A stretch of 64,000 nt of DNA from the NCBI GenBank assembly GCA_040754815.1, contig JBFMBX010000002.1, positions 186,001 to 250,000 of the forward strand, written 5' to 3'. A model generated the notes under the pieces. It did not search any database and was not told the DNA's origin. It was given only the letters and a program-made list of their open reading frames with translations. This document shows, one piece after another, positions 1-8,923 of this stretch (positions are counted from its first letter, which is position 1; each line of letters begins with the position of its first letter). The position numbers and the translations under genes were made by a program. The stretch is from Bellilinea sp040754815. GTDB taxonomy: Bacteria > Chloroflexota > Anaerolineae > Anaerolineales > Anaerolineaceae.

Positions 1-273
1 CCGGCCTGCCCGGCCGAGGCCGGCCCGGCCTACCGGCGCGCCTTCGAGGCGCAGGGGCCGCGCCCCCAGCCGCCCTACACGGTTTGGGTGGAACGGCTGA
101 GCGACCTGCGCGCCCACGGCTACGACCTGAGCCCGCGCAACCCGCACCAGAGCGAACGGGTGGCTCTGCCCCGCCCGGCCGAACTCACCGCCAGTTTGCT
201 GGAACGCCAGCGCGAACTGGCCGCCCTGCTGGAACGCCTGCACGCGCTGGTCAGCAACGGGGAGGAAGAATGA
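1..273 (+). CDS. hsdM: HsdM C-terminal end (type I restriction methyltransferase), cut by window edge
   Basis: The frame is open from base 1 to a TGA at 271-273 and encodes about 90 residues. The motif LRAHGYDLSPRNP followed by a leucine-rich helical tail is the usual end of type I N6-adenine methyltransferase subunits, which methylate the target site with HsdS. The downstream gene is a specificity subunit whose ATG overlaps this stop, as expected for hsdMS. The region is very GC-rich, unlike the AT-rich target recognition domains of the next gene. The catalytic NPPF motif would lie upstream of the window, and no hsdR is visible here. Confidence 0.8.
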   Translation, partial: PACPAEAGPAYRRAFEAQGPRPQPPYTVWVERLSDLRAHGYDLSPRNPHQSERVALPRPAELTASLLERQRELAALLERLHALVSNGEEE

Positions 274-1526
274 TGGAAGGCTGGAAACTGCCGGAGGGGT
301 GGGATTTTGCAACCCTTTCCGAACCGAAGGTACGAATCTTGAGCGGTTTTTCATGTGCGCGAAAAAACGTGGTTTCAGAGGGCTTGCTTCATCTCCGTCC
401 ATTCAATATTGGTATTAATGGAGAGATAGATTTGTCTAATTGTCTTTATATTCCAGAAGGCTTTGTCAATAATCCTACTGATTTTTGGCTTGAAAGTGGG
501 GATATTTTGTTCAACAACACCAATAGTGTTGAACTGGTAGGAAAATCTGCAATCGTTAGAACAAACTTACCCTGTGCCTTTTCAAATCACCTTACCCGAA
601 TTCGGGTAATTGATCGGGATTATCTTGAACCTCAGTGGATTTTGGTTTTTTTACGCTATTTATGGCAAACAGGTTTCTTTGCTGCCCACTGTAATCGCTG
701 GATTGGTCAAGCAGGTTATGCCCCGAGCAAATTAACAGAATTGTCATTACCACGTCCCCCAATTGCCGAGCAGCGCCGCATTGTCGCGCGGCTGGAGGCG
801 CTGCTGGGCGAGGTCAAAGCCCTGCGCGAGCAGGCGCAAACCCTGCGGTGCGACGTCAACCGCCTGATGGAATCCGCCCTGGCAGAGGTGTTCCCTGAAA
901 TTAATACCACATTTGATACTAAACATTGGACTTTTGTTCCTGTTGAAAGAATTTGCACAAAACCTCAATATGGTTATACTGCTACATCCGAGACTCAACC
1001 TATTGGGCCTAAATTTCTTCGAATAACGGACATCCAGGATGGAAATGTAAATTGGGATAATGTTCCTTATTGCCGAATTTCAAGTAAACGTATAGTAAAT
1101 TATTTACTATCTGATGGAGACATATTGTTTGCTCGCTCAGGAGCAACCACAGGAAAAACTTATATTGTTAAGAATTCTCCTCAAGCTGTATTTGCTTCTT
1201 ACTTAATAAGAATTCGTGTTACGGAACCTAACTTGCCAGAATATGTTTATTGGTATTTTCAATCACCTCAATACTGGAAGCAATTGACGATACGGGGTGG
1301 AGCCCAACCCAACATGAATGCTCAACTCCTTAGGAAAGTTCTAGTTCCTATTCCCGACCCACTGGATGAAAATAATTCTCTCGTCGAGCAGCGCCGCATT
1401 GTCGCCTATCTGGACGGCATTCAGGAAGAGGTGCGTGAAGCGCAAAAATTGCTTGAAGCCGACCTGCGCGCCATCGAGCAGCTGGAGCAGTCCATTTTAG
1501 CGGCGGCTTTTCGGGGGGAGATTTAG
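270..1526 (+). CDS. hsdS: HsdS, type I restriction specificity subunit
   Basis: This 418-residue protein has two AT-rich target recognition domains (about 1-165 and 205-365). Each is followed by a GC-rich conserved helix: AEQRRIVARLEALLGEV near residue 167 and VEQRRIVAYLDGIQEEV near 372. This is the standard two-half HsdS layout that sets the methylation and restriction target. The start at 270 is chosen because ATGA overlaps the hsdM stop and GGGGAGGAAG lies just upstream. An open frame extends upstream to 84, but it only reads hsdM in another frame. The composition jump between domains and helices fits recombinational swapping of target domains. Confidence 0.9.
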   Translation: MMEGWKLPEGWDFATLSEPKVRILSGFSCARKNVVSEGLLHLRPFNIGINGEIDLSNCLYIPEGFVNNPTDFWLESGDILFNNTNSVELVGKSAIVRTNLPCAFSNHLTRIRVIDRDYLEPQWILVFLRYLWQTGFFAAHCNRWIGQAGYAPSKLTELSLPRPPIAEQRRIVARLEALLGEVKALREQAQTLRCDVNRLMESALAEVFPEINTTFDTKHWTFVPVERICTKPQYGYTATSETQPIGPKFLRITDIQDGNVNWDNVPYCRISSKRIVNYLLSDGDILFARSGATTGKTYIVKNSPQAVFASYLIRIRVTEPNLPEYVYWYFQSPQYWKQLTIRGGAQPNMNAQLLRKVLVPIPDPLDENNSLVEQRRIVAYLDGIQEEVREAQKLLEADLRAIEQLEQSILAAAFRGEI

Positions 1527-1547
1527 AGTTCATTCTTGGAGGTTCTT

Positions 1548-3329
1548 GTGAAAATACAGTCCCTATGCATAAACAACTTCCGAGGCATCAAAAAAATGAA
1601 TTGGGTCGTTGATGGAAATATGATTTGCCTGATCGGCCCTGGTGATTCCACAAAATCTACAATTCTCCTCGCTCTGGAATATCTTTTCTATCCTAGTCCA
1701 ATTTTGCCTATTAGCGATTTAGATTTCTATAATCTGGAAACTAATAATCCAATTGAAATCAAGGCAACTATTACAAACTTGCCTAATGTTCTCGAATCAG
1801 ATGAAAAATTTGGGTTATATCTTGGTTTTTGGGACCCAACAAAAAAACAGATCTGCAAGGAACAGGAAAATGGAAATTTTTTACCGGCCTTACAATTGAG
1901 GCTTAGTATTAAGAGTGATCTAGAACCTGAATGGTTTATTGACAACCTACAAAGCGAGGAAGAAGACTCCCTCAGAATCGGTGTTACTGACCGTCGAATG
2001 CTAGGTGTTGCCAAAGTTGGTCAATACGCAGATGTGGACTTGACTTGGGCAAGAAATTCAGCCTTGAGTAGGCTTACCCAGAAAGACGATCTTTCTAAAA
2101 TTCCAGAATTACTAGCCAATGCTGAGAGAAAAATGAATGAAGCTGTCCAACATATGGACTTGAGTATGTTGGATCAGGCAATAGCAGATGTCAAAAACAT
2201 ATCATCAGAATTTGGTATTGAAGCCAGTTTACGAGCAAATGTAAATCGAATGCAAGTCAACCTGCGTCAAGGTGCAATTGCATTACATGATGGTAACTTG
2301 CCCTTTGCCTTACGCGGTGCAGGTAGCCGCAGATTGCTGGCAATGGCAATTCACAAATCCTCAGTACCTGAGGGTGCTGTAATTTTAATTGATGAGATTG
2401 AGAGCAATTTAGAACCCTATCGTTTGAGGCATTTGATACGCCAAATCAGACCAAAACCTAACGATAATCATCAAGTTATCTTCACTACCCATTCCCCCAT
2501 TGCAGTGGTTGAATCTAGTGCGCAGGAGTTACATGTGGTTCACACAAGGGATGGAAATACAACGATTGTTCCAGTCACCAAAGTTCCCGATGTTCAGGGG
2601 ATTATTCGATCCATCCCTGAAGCTTTTCTGTGCAGAAAAATAATTGTGTGCGAAGGTAAAACAGAGGCTGGGTTTCTGGTTGCTCTTGATGAGCTCTTTT
2701 GGTCAGCAAAACATCAGATTCACAAGGGCTCATTTCGATATCAAACAATGGCTGAAGCAGGAGTTGTACCGATAGAAAGTCCAAAATCTGGAGGAACAGA
2801 AGCTCCTAAATACGCTGTCGCTTTGGCAGAACTAGGGTATACCGTCGCATACTTGGGGGATTCCGATTGCAGATTAAGTCCAACACAAGAAGAAATGATT
2901 CAAATAGGAGTGGAAAAAGTTTTTTTGTGGCCCGATAAGGTATCAATAGAAGAAAGACTTTGCTTGGATTTACCGTGGGAAGCAATAAAAAAAATCGTCA
3001 ATTTAGCATATGAACTAAATGGAGAAGACAAGAGTTGGAATGACATTAAGGAATTCGTTAAAACAAATACCCCTATGGGCGAGAGTCTACCAAAGAATTT
3101 TGAGCATTTATGTGAGATGAGAGACAAGAATGATATAAGAAAAATTATAGGAAAAGTCGCAAAGGGATATAGGCAAGGCGAAAAGAAAAAGGGGGAGTGG
3201 TTTAAGCGAATGGATAAAGGGAAAAAATTAGGAGAACTTGTATCTAGGTATATAGATCAAATCAGAGAAACTCCTACTTACTACATCTTAGCAGAACTTG
3301 AGAATTGGGCTTATGATAGCGGACGATAA
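1548..3329 (+). CDS. gajA: GajA-like OLD-family ATPase/TOPRIM endonuclease (Gabija)
   Basis: This 593-residue protein combines an SMC/ABC-type ATPase and a C-terminal TOPRIM nuclease, as in OLD and Gabija GajA. Visible motifs are an unusual Walker A GPGDSTKST (about 29-37), a signature-like RGAGSRRLLAM (about 255), Walker B VILIDEIES (about 277), an H-loop FTTHSP (about 308), a TOPRIM acidic VCEGKTE (about 365) and the pair GDSD (about 436). GTG at 1548 is preferred over TTG 1536 because TTGGAGG sits 5 nt before it. It begins 21 nt after hsdS and its end overlaps the helicase gene, so one transcript is likely. Length and partner match Gabija. A stand-alone OLD nuclease is less likely. Confidence 0.8.
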   Translation: MKIQSLCINNFRGIKKMNWVVDGNMICLIGPGDSTKSTILLALEYLFYPSPILPISDLDFYNLETNNPIEIKATITNLPNVLESDEKFGLYLGFWDPTKKQICKEQENGNFLPALQLRLSIKSDLEPEWFIDNLQSEEEDSLRIGVTDRRMLGVAKVGQYADVDLTWARNSALSRLTQKDDLSKIPELLANAERKMNEAVQHMDLSMLDQAIADVKNISSEFGIEASLRANVNRMQVNLRQGAIALHDGNLPFALRGAGSRRLLAMAIHKSSVPEGAVILIDEIESNLEPYRLRHLIRQIRPKPNDNHQVIFTTHSPIAVVESSAQELHVVHTRDGNTTIVPVTKVPDVQGIIRSIPEAFLCRKIIVCEGKTEAGFLVALDELFWSAKHQIHKGSFRYQTMAEAGVVPIESPKSGGTEAPKYAVALAELGYTVAYLGDSDCRLSPTQEEMIQIGVEKVFLWPDKVSIEERLCLDLPWEAIKKIVNLAYELNGEDKSWNDIKEFVKTNTPMGESLPKNFEHLCEMRDKNDIRKIIGKVAKGYRQGEKKKGEWFKRMDKGKKLGELVSRYIDQIRETPTYYILAELENWAYDSGR

Positions 3330-4718
3330 ATTTGAAAATGTAGTTATGGATTATCTAAGGCTAAAGATCCCGTATGTGTAACGGCTGCTGCTGGTTGTGG
3401 AAAAACAACAGCGATAGCGCAAGCAGTAGCCAAATCAGAAGGTAGGCAATTGATATTGACTCACACTCATGCTGGAGTTGCCGCTTTACGATCCCGCTTG
3501 CAACGTTTAAATGTTTCCCCATCTAAATATAGGATTGCAACAATTGCAAGCTGGTTACTCAAATATGTGTTAGCATACAGTTCAATGTCAGGCTTCAGTA
3601 ACCCCAGACCCTCTGGAAAAGAATGGGAAGGCATTTATCCTGCTGCCAGAGAACTATTTGAATTTCCGTTTATTAAGGAGGTTCTTCAAGCAAGTTATGC
3701 AGGGGTTTTTGTTGATGAGTATCAAGATTGTACTAAAAGTCAACATGAAGTGATTAAAAAGTTAGGAGATTATCTTCCACTTCGCGTTCTTGGAGATCCT
3801 CTGCAAGGAATATTTGCATTTGATAATAATCCTCTCGTGGAGTGGGAAAAGGAAATCAAATCTGATTTTTATTTATTGGGTGAGTTGGTTGAACCATATC
3901 GATGGAAAAGGGATGGTGGCAACTCAATTCTTGGCGAACAATTATCTGAAATACGACAGCAACTTCTCCGGAACGAAGAAATAGACTTAACCAATTACTC
4001 AGAGATCACTTGGAAAGAATGGTCTGAAAACAACGAGATTGAAGTGCTTGAAAAATTTTCTTCAAAAAGCTCGGTGGCAGGAATTCATACTGGCAAGTGG
4101 GAACAGCTCAATACTAAAAAAATATATCTCGATCACATTACAGCTCGCCAAACCCAGGGTAAGTATCAATGTATAGAAGAGATGGACTGTCGTTCTATGA
4201 TGTTCTTTGCCAAAGATTTGGACGGATGTCGCAATGATGTGCAAAAAATGAGAAAAAAAGTTATACATTTTTTATTGGAAGGGATTGCACAAGATCTACT
4301 TCCCCAGGAAATCCAACAAACAATAAGAGCTCTCAACAGGATTGAAGAAATTCCTGAAATCATTAAATGGGCCATTAAGAACGTACCAGTATTTCGAAGA
4401 GAACTTTTTACGGAAATGCAAAAAGCCATTGAAGTATATTCAACTGGAAGATTTTCCTCTCTAGAAGAAGCAGCATATATTACCCGTAATAGAACCCGAG
4501 TGAATGGGCGAAAAATCGAAGGGCGAATTATTTCCCGAACCTTACTTATCAAGGGCTTGGAGTTTGATCACGCTATTGTGCTAAACGCAGATAAATTACA
4601 AAATCGGGAAAATTTTTACGTCGCAATTACCCGTGGCTCTCAGAGTCTCACAATTCTTTCTTCTTCTCCAATTATCCACTATGTCAACGATAGCCAACCC
4701 GCCCAACCCTCTGGATGA
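3313..4718 (+). CDS. gajB: GajB-like UvrD/Rep-type helicase with apparent 5' frameshift
   Basis: This is an SF1 helicase partner of the preceding nuclease. ATG 3313 overlaps the gajA end and opens a frame reading MIADDKFENVVMDYLRLK that stops at 3379. The helicase body lies one frame away: motif I VTAAAGCGKTT (from about 3378), Ia LTHTHAG, motif II DEYQD (about 3714), the GDPLQGIFAF stretch and motif VI YVAITRGSQS (about 4615). No ATG joins the body's frame before the Walker A. A single -1 shift near 3350-3368 would give about 468 residues, close to the usual GajB length. It may be an assembly error, a broken gene or frameshifting. Confidence 0.75.
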
Positions 4719-5922
4719 AAATCTAAGAGGTCTCTGGCGTTCCTTCACCTCTATCTATGGCGGACTGCGCTTGTTCAGCGAGCAACTGCCCGTGATTGCT
4801 GATCGCTTGGATGAACAAATGATGGAAGAGATAGCGCAGGTAATGGCAGATGTATTCAAGATTCCCAAGGAACAGGTGCGGGATGAGTTGCAAGAATTCC
4901 TTCCTTCTCTGAATGATGAACATCTTTACCCTGATTTCTCCAATCAACCAGACACACACGAAATCTTTAAGGCTTTTCAGGATTCTGCTTTCCAAAGGCG
5001 TGTGCTGAACTGGTCTCGGAAGAATCCCCAAAAGGCTCACCTTCTTCTCGCTGCATGGACGGATTACATGAGCCAGCCCCCCCTCAATGGAATTGTCTTA
5101 CGACAGAGCACTCTTATTAATCTGGTCAGTATTGTTGAAATCTTTGTGGATGAGTTGATCAGACTTTACATAGAACAAGTTGATTCCATGTTTTCTTTCC
5201 CTGAGCGTCCAATCTGGAAAGAGCGCTGGCAGAAATTACATGAAATCCCGATTTCTTCACCGCTCTGGCAGAATTACGAGAATCCTTTACGGGAAATCAT
5301 CGCCCGACGGAATGCACTAATCCATCAGGGAGGAAAAATTACCCAAAAAGGGTATCTCAAGCAGACCGAAGGAATTGAAACGCTTCGCCCACAAAATGTC
5401 GTAGAAGGTCACTATTTACTCGTCCCTACTACCTACCTGATGGAATCATTTGACAATGTTATTCTATTTGCCTTTGCATATCATCAATCGGCATGGGAAC
5501 AATGGCGAAAACCAAACCGTTCTGTCACCAGAGAAAGGGTTGCGGGCAAATTCATTTATCAAAATTTACGACAAAAACGATATTCCTTAGTTGAAAAATT
5601 GGCTGAAATTATCACTCTTCATAAACCAGAATGGAAAATATATTCTGAAATTTTGATTAATCGTGCAATTGCGTATAGAGAGCAAGAAAAATATGAACAA
5701 CTAAACTTAATCTTGGAACAATTAGATAAACGAAAAAAGAATCCCTGGCAAATTCGAATGGCGATTCATGTCTTAAGAAATCAGGAAAATGAGGCACGTC
5801 AATTATTGCAATCCGCCTCTCGTGAGAGAAAGCTTCGAGAAATTTCTCTTTATTGGCCTTTGTTTGATCATATTCGTGATCGAAAATGGTTCAAGACTTT
5901 GTTTAGGCTAGGGGATAATTGA
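4681..5922 (+). CDS. HEPN-motif protein, third gene of the Gabija-like operon
   Basis: This 413-residue protein is not closely recognised. Around residues 205-215 it reads ARRNALIHQGG, matching the R(N)x4-6H motif of HEPN ribonucleases, after a helix EIFVDELIRLYIEQV typical of RiboL-PSP/MAE-type HEPN domains. The C-terminal third is helical and Lys/Glu-rich with repeat-like spacing. ATG 4681 lies 38 nt inside the end of gajB, indicating translational coupling. Context suggests an auxiliary effector or RNase of the defence operon, possibly causing abortive infection. The domain boundary and nuclease activity are inferred from the motif only. Confidence 0.6.
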   Translation: MSTIANPPNPLDENLRGLWRSFTSIYGGLRLFSEQLPVIADRLDEQMMEEIAQVMADVFKIPKEQVRDELQEFLPSLNDEHLYPDFSNQPDTHEIFKAFQDSAFQRRVLNWSRKNPQKAHLLLAAWTDYMSQPPLNGIVLRQSTLINLVSIVEIFVDELIRLYIEQVDSMFSFPERPIWKERWQKLHEIPISSPLWQNYENPLREIIARRNALIHQGGKITQKGYLKQTEGIETLRPQNVVEGHYLLVPTTYLMESFDNVILFAFAYHQSAWEQWRKPNRSVTRERVAGKFIYQNLRQKRYSLVEKLAEIITLHKPEWKIYSEILINRAIAYREQEKYEQLNLILEQLDKRKKNPWQIRMAIHVLRNQENEARQLLQSASRERKLREISLYWPLFDHIRDRKWFKTLFRLGDN

Positions 5923-5944
5923 AAGGATAACCAAATCTCACCCC

Positions 5945-6685
5945 CTACGCCACCAGCGTCAGGCGGTACTGATAGCGGTCGGCGCGGTAGATAAACTGAA
6001 CATACTCCACGCACACACTGCGCGTGTCGTACGTCACCCGGTCGGCCACCAGCAGCGGCCGGCCGGGTTTAATGTTCAGCAATTCCGCTTCCCGCTTTGT
6101 AGCCGTGCGGGCAATCAGCAACTCGCTGGCGTGGGCCAGCTGGATGCCCTTGCGGTTCAATAACTCATAATACGATTGCAGGTTCACCAACTCTTCGGGG
6201 TCAATTTCCAGCCAGGGGGGGATGTAAAGATACTGCAAGCCAATCGGCTCATCGTTCGCAAAACGCAGACGGCGCACGCACCACAGCGGCACTCTGGCAG
6301 ATAAACCCAGAAAATTCATGATTTGAGCATCGGGCAGGATGTTTTCGACCTCCAGGGTTTTGGAACCGGGTGTCAGCCCCCGTGAGCGCATATCCTCGCT
6401 GAAACTGGTCAAGCGGATCAATTCGGGCTCGATCTTTTTGGCTCTGACAAAAGTCCCCACCCCCTGACGGCGTTCAATCAATCCTTCCATTTCCAGCTCA
6501 TTGAGGGCCTGCCGGATGGTGGCTCGGCTGACATGGAACAGCTGCATCAAGGCGTGTTCGGACGGCAACGCCTCACCGCTGGTCAATTTACCCTGCCGGA
6601 TTTGCTCGGCAATCAGGTTCTTGATCTGAAAATACAACGGCACATGATCGGATTGATTGAGAAGGGAAGCCCATGAGTTGAGCAT
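5945..6685 (-). CDS. GntR/HutC-family transcription regulator (UTRA domain)
   Basis: About 246 residues. An N-terminal winged helix (LPSEHALMQLFHVSRATIRQ, then GLIERRQGVGTFV) is followed by a UTRA ligand-binding domain with the usual PLWCVRRLRFANDEPIGLQ and PGRPLLVADRVTYD stretches. The start at 6685 (MLNSWASLL) is preferred over an upstream in-frame ATG because the extension has no regulator homology and AGGA precedes this ATG. It diverges from the kinase and transporter operon across about 100 nt, the usual place for a local repressor that senses the imported compound or its phosphate. It converges with the HEPN gene. Confidence 0.9.
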   Translation of the reverse strand: MLNSWASLLNQSDHVPLYFQIKNLIAEQIRQGKLTSGEALPSEHALMQLFHVSRATIRQALNELEMEGLIERRQGVGTFVRAKKIEPELIRLTSFSEDMRSRGLTPGSKTLEVENILPDAQIMNFLGLSARVPLWCVRRLRFANDEPIGLQYLYIPPWLEIDPEELVNLQSYYELLNRKGIQLAHASELLIARTATKREAELLNIKPGRPLLVADRVTYDTRSVCVEYVQFIYRADRYQYRLTLVA

Positions 6686-6723
6686 ACAAGTTGTCCTGTT
6701 GTTCGGTTGACCGTATAAGTTGT
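6684..6723. promoter_or_regulatory. Possible GntR operator: direct repeats in the divergent promoter region
   Basis: ATACAAGTTGT (6684-6694) and TATAAGTTGT (6714-6723) are two similar direct copies, 29 nt apart, between the regulator and the kinase genes. The first overlaps the regulator start. HutC-type regulators commonly bind AT-rich sites with GTATA/TGTAT character. No clear -35/-10 pair was picked out, so this is a candidate only. Confidence 0.3.
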
Positions 6724-6789
6724 GATGCTTAAAATCATATCTGATACAGCACAATTCGTCAACTCCAATTCCTCACTCAATTTTTTTTC

Positions 6790-7740
6790 ATGAAAAAAGT
6801 CGTTGTTGTTGGTAGTTTGAATATTGACCTCATCGCAAAGACACCCCACGCCCCGGCCGCCGGCGAAACCGTCAATGCCGAGGAATTTTTTGTGGTACCC
6901 GGTGGCAAGGGCGCTAATCAGGCGGTGGGAATGGCACGCCTAGGGCTGGAGGTGACCCTCGTCGGCCGGGTGGGCAAGGAGTACTTCGGCGACTTCCTCA
7001 TTCAGGAAATGAAAAAAGAAAACCTGAATACAGCCTGCATCGTTCGGGATGACGAGGCCATGACCAGTATCGCCATGATCATCCTCGACGCAGCGGGGGA
7101 AAACCGGATTGTCGTGGCGCAGGGGTCAAACTATCGAATTTCCACTTCCGACATTGACCGGGCTAAGGGAGAAATCGAAAGGGCAGACCTTGTCGTTTGC
7201 CATTTCGGCCGGCCTCACCCGGTCTTACCGTATGTACTGAAACTGGCAAAAACCGCGCATAAAAGGGTTTTGCTCAACCCCGCCCCTGCTTTTGCGTTGA
7301 GCGACGAAGTTTTGAAAGCGGTAGATTATCTGGTTGTCAATCAGGGAGAAGCAGAAGTCATCAGCGGCTCTCAGGTAACCGACGTAGAAAGCGCATACCG
7401 GGCGGCAGCCCAGCTCCAACAAATGGGCCCGGAGGAAGTGGTAATTACCTTGGGCGCGCACGGAGCCGTTTTCAGCAATTCAAATTGCCAGATTCACCTT
7501 CCCGCTTATTCAATCCCTGTGGTAGATACCACTGCGGCGGGAGATGCATTCATTGCCGGGTTTGTATTTGGCACGCTGAACCACTGGACACCGGAGGAGA
7601 GAATCCGATTTGCGAATGCCTGCGGGGCTTTGGCCAGCGCTAAAATGGGTGCTATTTCATCCCTGCCCCGGCAAGAAGAAGTTGAACAATTCTTGGCTTT
7701 CAGAAAGGAGGAGGAAGAAGAAAATCCGAATTATTTGTGA
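6790..7740 (+). CDS. PfkB-family carbohydrate kinase, ribokinase-like
   Basis: 316 residues, the standard ribokinase length. The first PfkB signature GGKGANQA lies at residues 38-45 and the second, DTTAAGDAFIAGF, at 246-258 with catalytic Asp252. The N-terminus VVVVGSLNIDLIAKT is the ribokinase sugar-binding start. It would phosphorylate ribose or a nucleoside-like sugar with ATP in the cytoplasm. It is the first gene of a transport and hydrolysis operon and stands divergent from the GntR regulator. The E. coli yegV/yegU/yegW set has the same kinase, ADP-ribosylglycohydrolase and GntR combination, so the substrate may be released from a ribosylated compound. An acidic EEEEEN tail is unusual. 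Confidence 0.9.
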   Translation: MKKVVVVGSLNIDLIAKTPHAPAAGETVNAEEFFVVPGGKGANQAVGMARLGLEVTLVGRVGKEYFGDFLIQEMKKENLNTACIVRDDEAMTSIAMIILDAAGENRIVVAQGSNYRISTSDIDRAKGEIERADLVVCHFGRPHPVLPYVLKLAKTAHKRVLLNPAPAFALSDEVLKAVDYLVVNQGEAEVISGSQVTDVESAYRAAAQLQQMGPEEVVITLGAHGAVFSNSNCQIHLPAYSIPVVDTTAAGDAFIAGFVFGTLNHWTPEERIRFANACGALASAKMGAISSLPRQEEVEQFLAFRKEEEEENPNYL

Positions 7741-7801
7741 AATGCTTGAAAGGTTCTATAACCTACCAAAAAATCAAAAGTGAGTTCCTAAGGAGGAAAA
7801 A

Positions 7802-8890
7802 ATGAAAAGTCTGCGCGTTTGGATAATGCTGCTGTTGATTACCGTTTTGGTACTGGGATGTACAACGCCCACCGCCGCCCCAACCAATACCAGTGCCCCA
7901 CCACCGCCTCAGGATACGCAAGCGCCGCCACCCACACAGGCAAGCGGTGAACAGCCGCAGGAAGGTAAAGCCTCGAAGGACTGGAAAATCGCCTTCATTC
8001 CCCAGCTGATCGGTATCCCCTACTTCACCGCCATGGAAGAAGGCGGCAATGACGCTGCCAAAGCGTTTGGTGTTACTTACCTGAATGTCGGCTCACCCAC
8101 CGCGAATGCGGCCGAGCAGGTGCGTTTGATGGAAAATCTCATCCAACAGCGGGTGGATGCGATTTCCATTTCTGTGCTGGATTCTGCTTCCCTGAATCCG
8201 GTCATGGAACGGGCTGAGCAGGCCGGCATTGTGGTCTACACGTCCGACTCCGACAGCCCCAACAGTGTCCGCCGGGTATATGTGGCTCAGGCTCTGGATA
8301 AAGACCTGGGCTACACCCTGATTGACCGCTTGGCAATGCAAATTGGCGAGGCGGGACAAATCGGGATCATCTCCGGCGAATCCACGGCTACCAACCTGAA
8401 CACGTGGATCGAGTTCATGAAAGAAGCCGTTGCGACCAAATATCCCAACATCGAAATTGTGGATATCCGGTACACCCAGGGTGGCTCTTCTGAGGATGCG
8501 CTGCGACAGGCAGAGGAACTAATGACCCGCTATCCCGACATTAAGGGGTTGATCGCTGTGGCTTCGACCACCGTTCCCGGCGTGGCCAAAGCGGTTGAAA
8601 ATGCAGGAAAAATCGGACAGGTGGCCGTGATCGGCTACGGTTCGCCCAACACGGTACGGCCATTCATCAAGAGTGGTGTGATGAAAGAATCTATCCTCTG
8701 GAATCCAAGAGCATTGGGTTACCTGAACGTTTGGGCGGGTATTCAATTGCTTGAAGGCAAGCCATTCCAGGAAGAAAACATCGTGCCGGGCCTTTCTGAC
8801 CCTGTTAAGTACTTCGCGGATACCAAGACTCTTCTGCTGGGTCCGCCCCTCGTCATTGATGCCAACAACGTGGATAATTTCGACTTCTAA
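7802..8890 (+). CDS. Sugar ABC transporter substrate-binding lipoprotein (RbsB/LsrB type)
   Basis: 362 residues. A lipoprotein signal ends in LVLGC (Cys about residue 20), then comes a Pro/Thr/Gln-rich linker to about residue 58, then a periplasmic-binding-protein fold of type 1 (KIAFIPQLIGIPYFTAMEEGG onwards). AAGGAGG precedes the ATG by 7 nt. The lipid anchor fits an organism without a conventional periplasm. With the following ATPase and two permeases it forms a complete CUT2 importer. The ligand cannot be read from sequence; ribose, AI-2-like sugars or nucleosides are all possible. Confidence 0.9.
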   Translation: MKSLRVWIMLLLITVLVLGCTTPTAAPTNTSAPPPPQDTQAPPPTQASGEQPQEGKASKDWKIAFIPQLIGIPYFTAMEEGGNDAAKAFGVTYLNVGSPTANAAEQVRLMENLIQQRVDAISISVLDSASLNPVMERAEQAGIVVYTSDSDSPNSVRRVYVAQALDKDLGYTLIDRLAMQIGEAGQIGIISGESTATNLNTWIEFMKEAVATKYPNIEIVDIRYTQGGSSEDALRQAEELMTRYPDIKGLIAVASTTVPGVAKAVENAGKIGQVAVIGYGSPNTVRPFIKSGVMKESILWNPRALGYLNVWAGIQLLEGKPFQEENIVPGLSDPVKYFADTKTLLLGPPLVIDANNVDNFDF

Positions 8891-8923
8891 AACAATTTGA
8901 TGGTTCGGGACGGAGACCCTTGC

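Noticed and set aside
84..269. N-terminal extension of the hsdS frame to base 84
   Set aside because: It reads the GC-rich hsdM end in another frame as Arg/Pro/Gly-rich sequence; the ATGA overlap at 270 with its SD is the natural start.
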